Counted from the stretch's first letter, positions 1 to 11,490 are shown. The stretch is 64,000 nt of DNA from Rhynchopus sp. YZ270_cl-10 (GCA_964035575.1 OZ037858.1:1426001-1490000), one strand, 5' to 3'. Notes: generated from the letters alone by a model not told the origin. Numbers and translations are program-made.

Positions 1-2
1 TC

Positions 3-605
3 GACGACAATCTCTTTCTGCACGACACCATTCAAATGCTTTTCGACACCTACACCGCAGAACACAAAGAAAAGGAAAAGGTAAAGCACACCTACGAGCA
101 CCACGGAGACCCACGTACTCTTGTCATGAAAGTCCCCAAAGCAAAGTCGAAGGACGAATCGAAGGACACAGCAATGGATATTTTGAGCAAAGTACGCCAC
201 AGCGAAAAAGCGAAGCAACTGGTTGAAGATGACCGTGAAAATGTTGCCAAGCGGTTGTTTTCTATGTACGGTGGTGCGGATGGGAAGGCGGCAGCTGCAG
301 CGGATCCACCGACGTCCTTTGACTTTGACCAGAAACAGAAGGTGAAGCCCAAGAAGGCTGTAGAAATCAAAGAAATCCTTTCGCACACAATGGACCAAAA
401 CGCAGATGGGTCCATCATAGTCAAAGTAGAACTCCCCGAAGGCACGCCAGTAGCAGACGTCGACCTCGAAATCGAGGACGACAAAAAGCTCCTGGTTGCC
501 GTCCCGAAGTCTGATACGCTTGAGATCGCTCTCCCGAGAAAGGTGCAAGATTACACTGCAAAATACTTCAAAGGGAAAAGGGTGCTCAAAATCACGCTCT
601 CATAG
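3..605 (+). CDS. PIH1-family protein, C-terminal part with CS-like domain (5' end outside window)
   Basis: The frame is open from the window edge, so the true start lies upstream; the first internal ATG is at 36. The last 75 or so residues (VKVELPEG, a DVDLEIEDDKKLLV strand, then YTAKYFKGKRVLKITL before the stop) have the beta-strand pattern of the CS-like domain that ends PIH1 proteins (PIH1D1/PIH1D2/Kintoun group). These act with R2TP and Hsp90 in assembling axonemal dyneins or other large complexes. Upstream is a charged Lys/Glu-rich linker and an Ala run. An Hsp20- or p23-like protein is the main alternative. The PIH1 N-terminal domain itself cannot be seen, so the family call is moderate. 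Confidence 0.5.
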   Translation, partial: DDNLFLHDTIQMLFDTYTAEHKEKEKVKHTYEHHGDPRTLVMKVPKAKSKDESKDTAMDILSKVRHSEKAKQLVEDDRENVAKRLFSMYGGADGKAAAAADPPTSFDFDQKQKVKPKKAVEIKEILSHTMDQNADGSIIVKVELPEGTPVADVDLEIEDDKKLLVAVPKSDTLEIALPRKVQDYTAKYFKGKRVLKITLS

Positions 606-1295
606 AACAGAGTGGTTAAATGCCTTTGTTAACGGTGCTTTGCGTTGTTTGGATTGTTTAGATGACGTGCTGTGCATATGTTGGATATGTTCGTCAGTTT
701 GTAGTTCGCTTTTTGGTGCTTTTTTCGTCCGTAGAGGCGATGGTGCCAAGTCCTTCTAGGATTTTCAAAATTGTTTTCTAATATTCTGAACGAAAATCAA
801 AAGAAAAATTAACAAAAAAAAAGGTAAAATAAAAAAGAGTGGAGTTAGACTCTCAAGTGAAGCCTAACTTTTTGCTCAAAGAGAAAAAGTAATAATTCAA
901 TCGTTCAAAAAAAAGAAATGTGTGCACCGCAGCGAGGTTCATTCATTGTTAAATTGTCCCTTTTTTTTATACCGGCGTTTTTTTTTTCCAAAAAATAATG
1001 TTATCGGGGAGGGGAAGACGTGGGTGGTATCCCCTTCGCGGCCTGGTATATTGTTCTGATCTTTCTTTTATTTTATTTTTGGTCAAAAAATAAGGCGTTG
1101 TGCATAGGCAACAATCCGATTATTAGCGAGACACGCAACACCCTCCGTGATACCCAGCCAGGTTTTTTGCGAAAAAAAAGGGGGGGTAGAAAAAAAAAGT
1201 GTCGTTTCCATTTTTATGCCCCGTTCGTTTATTGCCATTTTTCTTTTATTTTGTGCTTTCATCCGGATGGCTGTCAGTCGGAGATGAATCAATAA
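606..1295. other. Gene-free AT-rich spacer
   Basis: Long A and T runs; short open frames lack coding character. No RNA gene or clear repeat seen before the inverted-repeat element that starts at 1296. Confidence 0.5.
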
Positions 1296-2718
1296 GGGCA
1301 AACAAACTTTTTTTATGCGTTCGCGTCCTGCCTGCCTAGGTTTTTTTGAGATTTTTGGAGAAAAAAGTTTTTTTGAAAAAAAGTTTTTTTCAATTTTTTT
1401 TGTGTTGGGGCTGTGTCAGGGTGTTTCCTAATTTGCTTCCGCTTCCGGTCTTTGGGAAAAAATTGCCAGGGAAAAAGTTTGCGGAAAAATTAGAGACGTG
1501 TTTAAAGTGCTTATTTTTTGGTATTTTCCCGAAAAAGTATGTTGGGTACCGTGCGCCTGCGGCGCTGCCTGTTCCTACCAGTTTCTACAGGCAAACACTT
1601 GGCCCCCTTTACGTTACGCTGACGGGTTTTGACCACTGGCCGGACGGATTCCGAAAATGCAAATGCCGGTGTTTTCGGGCATTTTCATGTCATTTTCATG
1701 TTTTCAGGATCAGGGAGAAAATCTGGGTTGTGGGATTTACCTTGCCCCCTTTACCTTACACTCATTTTGTCCAAAACCAAGAACTTGGCTATTTCGGCAA
1801 AGTGACCCCACCACAGCGCGGACGGATTCCGGAAATGCCAATCGCGGCATGTTTTGGGGCTGCAAACCCACTTTTTTTCCAGGGAAAAATTTTGCTTCCG
1901 GATGTCGGAATTTTCCGATAAATTTCCAGAATTAGGAGACACCCTGGGCTGTGAGTTAACATTCTTCCTTCCCCTGCTCATCTCCCGACCCTGGGAAATT
2001 TCCGTCTGTATACTGTGTATACTGTGTATACTGTGTATACTGTGTATACTGTGTATACTGTGTATACTGTGTATACTGTGTATACTGTGTATACTGTGTA
2101 TACTGTGTATACTGTGTATACTGTGTATACTGTGTATACTGTGTATACTGTGTATACTGTGTATACTGTGTATACTGTGTATACTGTGTATACTGTGTAT
2201 ACTGTGTATACTGTGTATACTGTGTATACTGTGTATACTGTGTATACTGTGTATACTGTGTATACTGTGTATACTGTGTATACTGTGTATACTGTGTATA
2301 CTGTGTATACTGTGTATACTGTGTATACTGTGAGGAAATTGATCAAAAACGAGAACTTGTCCATTTCAGCAAATTGACCCCACCACTGGACGGACGGATT
2401 CCGAAAATGCAAATGCCGGCGTTAAAAGCTTCACCACTGTACTGTGGCCTGGGTACTCATCCGGGGGAAAAAGTGCTCACCTGCTATTTTATAATATAAC
2501 TTTAGGTGGTTCCATTTTGGGAAATATGAGAAAATAGTCAAAACCAGTGTCAACAGGAAAAAAAAAGAGAAAAAACCGACTCCGTAGGGTCAACTCCCGG
2601 GTTCAGCAAGCACATTTTGAAAAAAACTTTTTTTTGAAACAAACTTTTTTTTGCCTGCCTGCCTAGGTTTTTCTGGGTACCCTTAGGACGCGAACGCAAA
2701 CGAAAAATTTGTTTGCCC
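1296..2718. mobile_element. Non-autonomous PIF/Harbinger-like element carrying a satellite
   Basis: The left end reads GGGCAAACAAAC followed by a T-run and GCGTTCGCGTCCT. The right end is its inverse, ending GGACGCGAACG, then TTTGTTTGCCC. The imperfect terminal inverted repeat is about 35 bp. TAA lies immediately outside both ends (1293-1295 and 2719-2721), a 3-bp TWA duplication typical of PIF/Harbinger. The inside holds no transposase, three copies of a roughly 45-bp motif (near 1624, 1801 and 2376, core GGACGGATTCCG) and the 9-bp satellite. Family assignment rests only on the duplication and G-rich ends. Confidence 0.65.
2005..2333. repeat. 9-bp satellite (TATACTGTG)n, about 36 copies
   Basis: Tandem, essentially perfect copies of a nonamer containing the palindrome GTATAC plus TGT. 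The array is open in several frames on both strands only because the unit has no stop codon; it is not a gene. It lies within the inverted-repeat element at 1296-2718. Confidence 0.97.
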
Positions 2719-2721
2719 TAA

Positions 2722-3648
2722 CCACCATTTTATTTTTCTTCGTCTTTTTTTTAAAAAGCAAACCTGACAAATACAACAAAAAAGAACATTGTTTTTTTTT
2801 TTAGCTCTCTCTTTCTCTTTCTCTGTCTCATACTCTTCACCGAATTTCCTTTTGACTTTTCTTTAATCTTCTGGGGTTTCGCAACTTTGGGTCCTTCTGC
2901 TATCATGTGTGGTGCAATACTGGTGTCCTCAGTGCTATTTTTTTGACCCATTTTGATGTCACCACGGGAGCCAACTAAAAATACATCAATTTGGCAAACG
3001 GTGAGGGAAGTGTTGCGTACTGAGGCTTCCTTTGTTTTGCGGTACTAACCCACTCTGTGATCTTCACTATTTTGCTGAAGTCTTCCGGTTTGTGCTGTCG
3101 GTGAAATGCTTTGAACTCTCGCTCTTTGGGAACTGCATCATGCACAAAATATCACTAAATCTGCTGTGTGGAGTTTTTGCCAAATTTTTCGTTAAAAAAA
3201 AACCCTCAAAAAATCCAGCCCACCCTCACACGCCATCAGAAATTAACAAAAAGAAAAAAAACGACTTTTGTCGAAAAGCAAAAGAAAAGGACGACATAAT
3301 CTGAGACCGCAGCCAAAACGCCGATCATCTAAACCCCCTCCCCAAACCCCCCTACCACAACACTCCCTCCATCCTTCCTACCATACATCAGGTACGTCTT
3401 TGCACCCACCCCCTTCTTTCCCCGCTCTCCATATTCCCCCTACACAGCTTTGTTGTTCTCAAAGTTAAACAACAGCCTTTTGTCCTTTTCCGGGAAAAAC
3501 CCCCGTCTTGTTTTCTTTTTTCACACCCAATCTTTTATTGTGCTTTGTTCCCCCTCCTCCTTCCCCCTCTCATCTCTTTTACCCTTTTTGGGTTGATTTT
3601 TAAAAAAAAACTCAAAATTTCTCTTTTTGCAGAATCCGGAGGTGCGGC
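2722..3648. other. Gene-free spacer ending in a probable trans-splice acceptor
   Basis: AT-rich with no gene recognised. The last part is pyrimidine-rich; the stretch TTTCTCTTTTTGCAG ends at 3632, 16 nt before the TGS1 ATG, and is a good candidate splice acceptor for the downstream mRNA. Confidence 0.5.
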
Positions 3649-4680
3649 ATGGGAGGCCCAGGCGATTCAAGACTGGCATATGATGGCGCATGTCCTCCAG
3701 CCTCTGGAGGAAGTCACGAAATGCGCGCAGCTTCTCTCGACGGAGGAAACAGCCCTGGCGGCTCAGGCAGTTCTGATGACATTAGTGATGAATCTGGCTA
3801 TGAATACGGTGCAGAACTCAGCACTCTGATCATCAAGCAGGCCAGACCGGGCGTCAAATATACTCGCACCATCCCTACCCATCTTCATCAGTACAATGCA
3901 CAGCGCTACAGTGAGGACCACAAACTTGAGAAATATTGGGCACAACGTTACCGTCTATGGTCACGCTTCGACGAAGGCATCTGCATGGACGACGAAAGCT
4001 GGTACTCCGTCACCCCCGAGCTCGTCGCCATTGGCATGGCAGAGCGTCTGAAAGGAGTCAAACACGACGTTCTTGTCGATGCCTTCAGCGGTGCTGGTGG
4101 TAATACTATTCAGTTTGCTCTCATCCCTACCGTCAAAACTGTTATCGCAATCGACATTGACCCTGTCAAGCTAGCGATCGCCAAGCACAACGCCTCTGTG
4201 TACGGTGTGGCGTCCAAGATTGAGTACATTCTTGGTGACTTCACACAGCTCCTCCCTCACATCGAAGCGGATTGCGTCTTCCTGTCACCCCCTTGGGGCG
4301 GACCGGGCTACAACACTGCACCGTACTTCGATTTGCATGATATGCAGCTGGGCAGTGGCAACACCTTTGTTGACGGTGTCTCTTTGTTCCACGAAACCCG
4401 GAAGTACGTTACAAGCAATATCATGTACTATCTGCCAAAAAACGTTCTCGCACAGCAGTTGACGGATCTCGCAGAATCGGGGGAAACCGTCGAGGTAGAA
4501 AGCAACATTCTGACCCAAAAGGTTCGTGCTGTGACAGCGTACTACGGCGACTTTGTCGCCGCCAGCCAAAACAAAAAACGTAAGCTTCCCAACCTCCAAG
4601 ACGTTCCAGACTCTCTTCTGAACAACGCAAAAAAGCGTGTCAGACAGGACGACGGTTCCTCTCGGAATAAAAAAAGGTGA
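3649..4680 (+). CDS. TGS1: Trimethylguanosine synthase (cap hypermethylase)
   Basis: Single-exon protein of 343 residues. It matches the TGS1 methyltransferase core: a KYWAQRYRLWSRFDEGICMD segment near residues 98-117, WYSVTPE, the SAM-binding loop DAFSGAGGNTIQFA near 143-156, an acidic IDIDP strand end, and the catalytic SPPWGGPGY motif. TGS1 converts the m7G cap of snRNAs, snoRNAs and, in trans-splicing organisms, spliced-leader-derived caps to the 2,2,7-trimethyl form in the nucleus. The N-terminus is Gly/Ser-rich and acidic; the C-terminus is Lys/Arg-rich, as expected for nuclear targeting or RNA contact. The start is the first ATG after the pyrimidine-rich AG at 3632. The length is close to the short catalytic forms of lower eukaryotes. 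Family identity is confident. Confidence 0.93.
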   Translation: MGGPGDSRLAYDGACPPASGGSHEMRAASLDGGNSPGGSGSSDDISDESGYEYGAELSTLIIKQARPGVKYTRTIPTHLHQYNAQRYSEDHKLEKYWAQRYRLWSRFDEGICMDDESWYSVTPELVAIGMAERLKGVKHDVLVDAFSGAGGNTIQFALIPTVKTVIAIDIDPVKLAIAKHNASVYGVASKIEYILGDFTQLLPHIEADCVFLSPPWGGPGYNTAPYFDLHDMQLGSGNTFVDGVSLFHETRKYVTSNIMYYLPKNVLAQQLTDLAESGETVEVESNILTQKVRAVTAYYGDFVAASQNKKRKLPNLQDVPDSLLNNAKKRVRQDDGSSRNKKR

Positions 4681-5640
4681 GCAGAATCTAAAAAAAAAGG
4701 GTGGTTGGTAACAAACCCCCAATGAAAAAAAATTTTTACAAAGAAAGAGAGTGATGAGGGATGGGAAAGGGGGAAGGGTAGGGGGAAACAAAAAAATAGC
4801 CACAAATATTAAAAAGAGGAAAATAAACGAAAATAAAAAAAACCCCCCACCCAGTCACATATATGCAGGTGTGAATTGGTAGACTTTTGTTCTTTTTTTT
4901 CTCCCCACATTCTCCACCTCCCCATTTTAATATTGGCACCGTGCGTTGCTGCGACTGCTCTTCGTCTCCGACGCTCGTGGTACCACCTCATTTGTCTTGC
5001 TCTGTGCACACAGGAATTTTCTCTGTTCTTTAGACTAACTTTTTGCTTCTATCCTGCCCCAAATATAACTCCTAACAAATTATGTTTTCCCCAGGGTTTC
5101 CTCTGGGGCTACCTTTGGAAAAAAACGGGTTTGCGCAACGTTTTCTGCGCAAATTACGTAAACTTTTTTTCGATGGTGGGTGCGCCAGGAGGCCCATTCA
5201 TTTTCTACGTTTTATTTATTTATTTTTTATAACAAATTTGTTCTTATTGTTCTATTTATGGTTCCGTTTTTGCTTTATATTCAAGAAAAAAAAACTTTAT
5301 GTTTTGTTACACGCACGTCACCGTTTATTTCAATTTATCTACGATTTCCCCCCCCCCCCCCCCCCTTTGACAAAATGCACATAGCAACCTTCCTTCCCCC
5401 AACAACTTCACCTCTTCCGAAGTTGGCCTTTTCTGGCTTTTGTATGCTCCCCCTGGTACTTTGGTGCCTTTTCTATTGGGGGTACATTTTTTTTTTCTTT
5501 GCCATATTTTTAAGTTGACCAACACGCGGTCATCTTATCCAAAAAACTTTAATTTTATGAGAAATCTCGGATGATCTGATGTGACCTTGTGTTGATTTTG
5601 TCTGTTCATTTTTTTTATCAAAGAAAATTCTCATTTTCTA

Positions 5641-5752
5641 TGGTAACTGATGAGCGAGGCTAGGGGTACGTCTTATCTGGGGTACGTCTTATAAACTTTT
5701 CTCGATAACGATAGTAAAAAAGATGTGTGCGCGCGAGAGTCACATGCATCTT
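5641..5752. repeat. Adjacent copies of two dispersed intergenic motifs
   Basis: 5641-5703 is a divergent copy of the CTTATAAACTTTT motif family (better copies at 22899 and 35643). 5721-5752 is a copy of the AGATGTGTGC...CACATGCATCTT hairpin family (others at 6843, 11870, 56936). Confidence 0.5.
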
Positions 5753-6529
5753 ACAATGTGTCTTTTTTCTTTCGGGACGTTGTCGACGCAGTAAGAACGT
5801 ACCTATCACTGTGTGCAGAAGGGAAAAAAAAAACTATGTTGAACCGTGCGACTGCTGGCAAATGCCCAAAAACAATAGTACAGTGCAACCTCTGTCCGCC
5901 GTGCACATTATCAAAGAAAACGACACACACCCCCCTTCCCATTCCTCCCACATCACGCTGTGCCTCCTCAGACTGGAGCCTACATGCGTTTACCCCCATC
6001 TGTTTGTCCCTTTTTCTCCCTCTTTTCCCCCTTCGATCGAGGCCTTTTTTTTTTCCAACTTCTTTTTCAACGAAAAAGGGGAAAAAAACAACGACATCCA
6101 CACAAATGCGGCTAACTTGAATTGGTATTAGAAAAAGCGTATTTTTTTTCCTGCATTTTTTTCCTGACAGCAGATGAGAGGAAATAATGCATTCGTATTT
6201 AAAAAAACGCCAAAAAAAAAAAATCTCATATTTAGCATGCATCTACAACGCGGATCTCAAAGACTCTGCCCTTTTTACGACACCGTATTGTTTCATTTTG
6301 TGGTCTTCCCCTTGTTCACTCAGGAGGAACATGACGTTTTGTTGTGTTCTTGCTGCGTTGACATGGTAAAAGCCCAAAGATATGTAAACAGGCGATTTCA
6401 TTTCCCTTCCTTGGTGCTTCTAAGAACGGCCTCAAGCATCCCTGCTGCGTTTTCTCCCCCCAATGCATGCCCCGTGATGGAAACTTAGCAACATTGCCTT
6501 TGTCTTACGCAAGGTGGGGGTTTTTTTTT

Positions 6530-6634
6530 GTTACCGTCTTCGTAAAAATGTTCGACCGTAATAAAGTTCGTCCTTTTCCGGATTTTTTCTGGAAGTTCGT
6601 CCTTTTTCTACGGTCGAACATACGAAGACGGTAC
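6530..6634. repeat. Foldback (long hairpin) element, about 105 bp
   Basis: Arms TACCGTCTTCGT...ATGTTCGACCGTA (6531-6561) and TACGGTCGAACATACGAAGA (from 6609) are inverted copies broken by a short insertion. The loop carries AAGTTCGTCCTTTT twice. No coding capacity. Confidence 0.75.
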
Positions 6635-6717
6635 CTTTTTGTTTTATATTCGTTGTTTTTTGTTGCAAAAATACCCGTCTTTTTTGTAAGGTACACGACG
6701 TGGTCCAGGACCAATTT

Positions 6718-6738
6718 CACTTGTCATGGTGACAAGTG
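6718..6738. repeat. Perfect 9-bp-stem hairpin
   Basis: CACTTGTCA, a 3-nt TGG loop, then TGACAAGTG. Function unknown; no gene adjoins it. Confidence 0.6.
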
Positions 6739-8000
6739 AGATGACAAGTAAGTACTATAGTGTGGCTAATGAGGCTTGTTCATCTTATGAAGTATTCTTT
6801 TCTTGGCGTGCTCTGCGCTTGAAACTGACAAGTATTGTTTGTAAAGATGTGTCTGTGTGTGTACGCACGAGAAGTACTGTAATTCATCTTTGTCAAGGTT
6901 TATTTGTTTGTTTTCAAAAAAGAAGTGCTTTGCAACACCAAAAACCCAATACCTCGCATCACATTCCTGTTGCTCCACACGTTAGGTGCATGCTGTTTCT
7001 TTTATTTTTCCCTCTGCGCCAGCAAAGATCCTTTTTTGAATATCCAGAACCAAAAAAAAAAGGTAGAATTTTGTTTTTTTTATTGACAAAATCCACTGCC
7101 TTCCACAATACAAAAAAAATCAGAAGCAACAGCTACAAAATCTCTGATTTTTTTAAAAGGTACTACGCACTACCTTAGAAGCTACACACAAACTGCTTTC
7201 AAATACACCAACAGTTCAAAAAAAAAAGAAGTTTCCCCCCCACCGAAGTGTTGCTATCTTTTGTCAAAAAACCCCCCCAAAATGGAAAAAAAAAAATCCA
7301 TAAAAATAAAACGTAGTAAAGATACCCTTTGTGGTGTCAAAATCAGGGGCGTTGTTCAGACCGGTTTTCAAAAAAAAAAGCAAACTGCTAAACTCCCTTT
7401 AGTCAAAATGTCAAAAGCTTTCAAAATAAATGATGCGGACTATGATATTACCTGAAAACCCATTCATTGGGTTTATTGTCTTTCTTACTGATGTCACAAA
7501 ACGATTTTGCTTATTTTTTTTTTGTTTACAATACAGTAGCGCAAAGAGGCGACGCCACGACACTACCTCTGCTGTAAGATGTGCGGGCACATGAGATATG
7601 TCTATCTGTCAATCGTTCTTTTTTGAGGGGGATATTCACATCCTCCATCCCACCGATGTAGGATATGTGCACCAAACTAAAATGCTTTTTTTCGGAGAAA
7701 AAAAGCAAAATCCAAAGCAATACAGAGAAAATCAATCAATTTTTTCCCCCGTTTTTACCAACCATTTTTATTAATCCCCCCGTATTCTAGATATGTGTTC
7801 CCAGTAGCTCACTTATCTTCTCTCAATGTTTCAATGTTCCATCTTTTTTTGTTGCCCCTTCTCAATGCTTTCTGTTCCCCATGAATTGAAAGTATATGAA
7901 CCTTAAAAGTTTTGTTCCCGGTAATCAAAAGCCGTCTGTAAATATCCTGGCCTTTCTGGTGACAATTTGGGTATACCCTTACCCATCTGTGGCTATGCAT

Positions 8001-8163
8001 TGTACTGTACTGTACTGTACTGTACTGTACTGTACTGTACTGTACTGTACTGTACTGTACTGTACTGTACTGTACTGTACTGTACTGTACTGTACTGTAC
8101 TGTACTGTACTGTACTGTACTGTACTGTACTGTACTGTACTGTACTGTACTGTACTGTACTGT
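8001..8163. repeat. Pentanucleotide array (TGTAC)n, about 33 copies
   Basis: Perfect tandem copies of the pentamer that also forms the large arrays at 28881 and 50872. The unit is the palindrome GTAC plus T. Confidence 0.97.
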
Positions 8164-8258
8164 CGAGCAAAGTGTGGAGATTGAACGGTGTCGTAATAAC
8201 TGTCTTTGACACCAATCTAAGCTTATCAGCAAAGAGGGGGGGGGGGAAAATAATGAAA

Positions 8259-8301
8259 AGTGGAGATTGCACAATTGTGGCAACACAACCGAGGCAATTT
8301 T
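8259..8301 (+). repeat. Dispersed 'GTGGCAACACAACC' element, copy 1
   Basis: AGTGGAGATTGCACAATTG, then GTGGCAACACAACCGAGGCA. Copies 2 and 3 (19707, 45344) follow stop codons by about 24 nt; this one has no recognised gene upstream. Confidence 0.7.
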
Positions 8302-8346
8302 TTAAAAAAAAAATCTGCATCTATACCTTTGAAATTCATTAGCCTT

Positions 8347-8391
8347 CGGGCGACTTTGTGTACAGAACCCGTCCTCGGACAGGTGATTGTC
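8347..8391 (+). repeat. Dispersed 'GTACAGAACC' element, copy 1
   Basis: GGGCGACTTTGTGTACAGAA, then a CTCGGACAGG-type hairpin-like end; a second copy lies at 23443-23496. Confidence 0.45.
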
Positions 8392-8694
8392 GAAACTACA
8401 AAAAAACAAAAAAAAACAAAACGTACTGACTGATGAGGGGGAGGGCTGTTCCTCCGACCTCCCCCTCTCCTCTGTGCACAACAGAGTGTGACATAAAATG
8501 GGGAAAAAATGAAATACCCCCTCGCTATTTATTAGTTTGTTGTTTGTTGGTCGCATCGATTCCACGGCGGTGTGGAGGAATTCGCAAAATGCAGAAACCT
8601 GATGCGTTTTACACCATTTTCTCTTCCTCCCTCATCGGTAGAGCACAATTGTACATTAAAGTTCCGCACATCGCTTTGGTTAAGGATCTAAAAA

Positions 8695-8817
8695 CCACCT
8701 GATTTTTACCCCGCGTATAGGCGCGTGAAGGCGTGAATAGGACCGTATAGGTCCGTACAGGCATATGCCGTCCGTACATGCCTTTACGCACTTATACGCG
8801 GTGTCAAAACCAGGTGG
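8695..8817. mobile_element. 123-bp foldback MITE-like element
   Basis: Nearly the whole element is two inverted arms of about 40 bp. It starts CCACCTGATTTTTACC, CCGCGTATAGGCGCGTG and ends with the inverse, finishing CAGGTGG. A-runs flank both ends, so a target duplication cannot be defined. Confidence 0.65.
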
Positions 8818-10057
8818 AAAAAGCTAAAAAAAAATACAAACATAAAATAGCAAAAACAAAGAGTACAAAACATAAACAAAAAAACATCTACAAAACCCCC
8901 TCGGTAGAGTAGAATGGTAAGGCTTTCGCTCTCTCTGGATGTCATCTGATATAAGTTTATTTTTCTTCTAATTTTTTTTGGCGTAAAACGTCATGGTCTG
9001 AACTCGTGTAAATGTCAAGGTGAGGACAAAAAAACGTCTGTACTGTGCGTGCAAAAAGGAGGAGGGGAGGGGACCGACTTAGAGGGGTGGTTTTTGAATA
9101 AAAAAATACCCTCAAAAAAAAAAACAAAATAAAATGCAAATTCTTGCGTATCTCTGAGCTATGTGTGTTTTTTCATCTGGTGGTGCCAACGTGAGACCCA
9201 GGGATCATTCCCCCAAAAGAATTCCCATCTGTTTTCGCAGTGATGTAGACCAACGGAAAGCAGCATAGTTCTGAGACGCAACGATTATGAGACATAACAA
9301 AAACTTTTTTTTTCAACTAGGGGTGTGTTTTATGTAGATAAAAGCGTTTAAGATAGGTGGTATTTGTAATGTACTTCTGGTGCCTACCCTCACATTTATT
9401 AATTCTTGCCCGAGATACTCCCTGAAACAACCAAGGGGGCACGTAATGAAACAGTGCACTGCACTATTCCAATATTTTCTTTTAATCCACGTAGATCTAT
9501 GCACATGCTACAGGGAAAAGTGTGGTATGTGTGCGCAATAAGCAGCGCGAAAAAAGCATCTGTTCAGTTCCTCCTTATTTTAAAAGTATTTTTTTTATAC
9601 GGCTTTAAAACCTATTTTCTGAGATTATTATTGTTTCAGTAAACCCGCAGAATGCGGCATATACATGTCTCTGTGCTGCCCCCCTCCACTTTGCTGAACT
9701 ATTTTTTTTTTTTTAAATAACGTTGGTTTCGCGTACTTTGTTTTTTAAACCACACGGAGTTTCGGTGCCTGCGCCCATCGGGGCGTTTGTTGCTATCATC
9801 ACCGTTGGTATATTTATAAAAGCGAAGCACCTTTACGCAGCCAAAGAGGGAAGCATGGCAATCCCCTACCCGATTTTAGTGATTGCAAAACATAAAAAAT
9901 GTCAAAAACACACAGAAAAAATATCAAAAGGGTGGGTATCGTCACACCCCACTGGGAATATTTTTTTCCTTTGCAAAAAAAAGGCTCTATTTTTACCCTA
10001 TATCCCCCTTTCCTATCACACACCCACACCACAACAGTACATCAAGCCGCATACACT
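8818..10057. other. Gene-free spacer upstream of the first DHHC gene
   Basis: AT-rich with no gene seen. It holds a diverged copy of the GTGCCTGCG hairpin motif (9754-9802). CACCACAACAG ends at 10037, 20 nt before the next ATG, as a likely splice acceptor. Confidence 0.5.
9754..9802 (+). repeat. Dispersed GTGCCTGCG hairpin motif, copy 1
   Basis: CACGGAGTTTCGGTGCCTGC, then CGCCC-ATCG-GGGCG, then CTATCATCACC. It aligns with copies at 57141 and 21761; the paired bases differ between copies while pairing is kept. Confidence 0.5.
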
Positions 10058-11490
10058 ATGGCAGATGCAGGGATGTACACCACGAACGGTGATGAGGAGG
10101 AGGATATGACCGCCCTGCTGCACACTGCGGTGCCTGGAAGCAATGCAGCGCACACATCGCAGGCGCAAGAGGAGGCTCCTGTGCCTGCCTTTGGAAAGCC
10201 TTTCCACGAAGACATCCCGAAGGAGGCCGGTGTCCGCAGCATTGGCGAATGGGTGCACCCACAGCAGCGTGCCCTGCGGGAGTGGTACGGTATGCAATGC
10301 AGCTGCGGGGCTGAGTTGACGTTTCCTTGGTTGGGGTTCGAGGTTGTATCCTGTCCAACATGTGGAAGCCATGTTTCGAGTGAGAAGGCAGTGGTCGCTA
10401 AGGTACCTGGTGCATCGATTCAGGCGAAGGCGCAGGAAGATGAAGAGCGTCTCTCTGCGTTGGTCAACTCCGAGAAGAAGAAGGACCTTGCTGCGCGCAG
10501 GTTTGTGGAGCGGTTCTCGTTTATGCGGCGCCGCTGGGATACGATGGAACGTCTCTTCTTCGGGAAGGCGTCGCTCTACGGACGCTTCAAGATGTACCAA
10601 AACGGCCGCATCATCCTCTCCCCCACATCCTCGTACTGTGTCATCCCGCCGCTCATCGTTGCGCCAGCGCTCATAGCAATGATGCAGCTCTCGCTCCCCA
10701 TCATTTGGTCCCAAATCGTCGGTGCGGCGCTTGTCGCTGCGTTCATCGGTGTCACGGTATGGAGGAAGTATAGAAAAAATATCAACATAAAACACCACAG
10801 TTCGCCCATTTCACCGAACCCGGCATTCTGCGCAAAGGAACACCCGGGCCGATCCAGCAGGACATCTACGAGGAAGTGAACGGACACACCGTTGTGCGCA
10901 AATGGTGCCGAAGCTGCCACTGCTACCGCTCGCCGCGTGCGAGCCACTGCTCCGAATGCGATGGTTTGTTTCCCTCTTTTACAATTTCCTTGCACTGCAA
11001 ACTCCTACGACACAATGTAAAACACCCCAACACAGTTTGCGTCGAACGCTTTGACCACCACTGCCACATCACCGGGACCTGCGTAGGGCAGCGCAACTTC
11101 AAGCCTTTTGTTGTGTTTGTATTTGGCATTGCGATTGCGGACTCCGTGGGCTTTGTAGCACTTGTGATGAAGGTCGCTTACTACGGATACACGAAGGATG
11201 AGATGAAGATGCACTGGTACTACTTGGCCTGGTCTGTGCTGGGCATTGTGTGGACACTGATCACATCGCAGATGATGCTGAGCATGGCATACATGATATA
11301 CTACATGAGCGGGAAAGGCCTCACCACACGTGAAATGATGAAACGTCTCTACGACCCAGACAACCACCCCTTCCACAAAGGCAGCAAGTTCGCTAACATT
11401 CGTGGGTTCCTCTTCAGCCCAACCATCCCCAGCCAGATATATGGCCACTCTGAATCCGACCTCGACTCCCACGCAACAGACAATTTGTAG
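10058..11490 (+). CDS. DHHC palmitoyltransferase 1 (three exons)
   Basis: Two introns fit the sequence: 10757-10800 (44 nt) and 10964-11035 (72 nt). Splicing gives 438 residues. The N-terminal half has a small zinc-ribbon-like CSCG...CPTCG pair. Two hydrophobic segments follow near residues 190-233, then TEPGIL, a cysteine-rich domain (WCRSCHCYR...HCSECD) and [13 protein letters not shown] with the catalytic DHHC at 294-297. The usual CPW after DHHC is CHI here. Two more hydrophobic segments and an LTTRE motif close the protein. DHHC enzymes S-acylate cysteines of membrane-associated proteins at Golgi, plasma or flagellar membranes. A paralogue lies 2.7 kb downstream in the same direction. 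The start is the ATG 20 nt after an AG acceptor. Confidence 0.9.

Larger units (their letters stand above)
4681..8694. other. Gene-free, repeat-bearing spacer
   Basis: About 4 kb with no convincing gene on either strand. It is rich in A/T homopolymers and short open frames with low-complexity translations. It contains dispersed hairpin motifs near 5641-5752 and 6843-6890, two hairpins (6530-6634, 6718-6738), the TGTAC array (8001-8163) and a dispersed repeat at 8259-8301. Confidence 0.6.

Noticed and set aside
5725-6242. Overlapping 130-160 codon frames in the 5.7-6.2 kb region
   Set aside because: Translations are low-complexity Phe/Lys/Ser/Pro from homopolymer runs, and frames overlap on both strands with no conserved motif.
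8636-8660. tRNA-like words (GGTAGAGCA) near 8636 and 8902
   Set aside because: No acceptor stem, anticodon arm or T-loop can be assembled around them.
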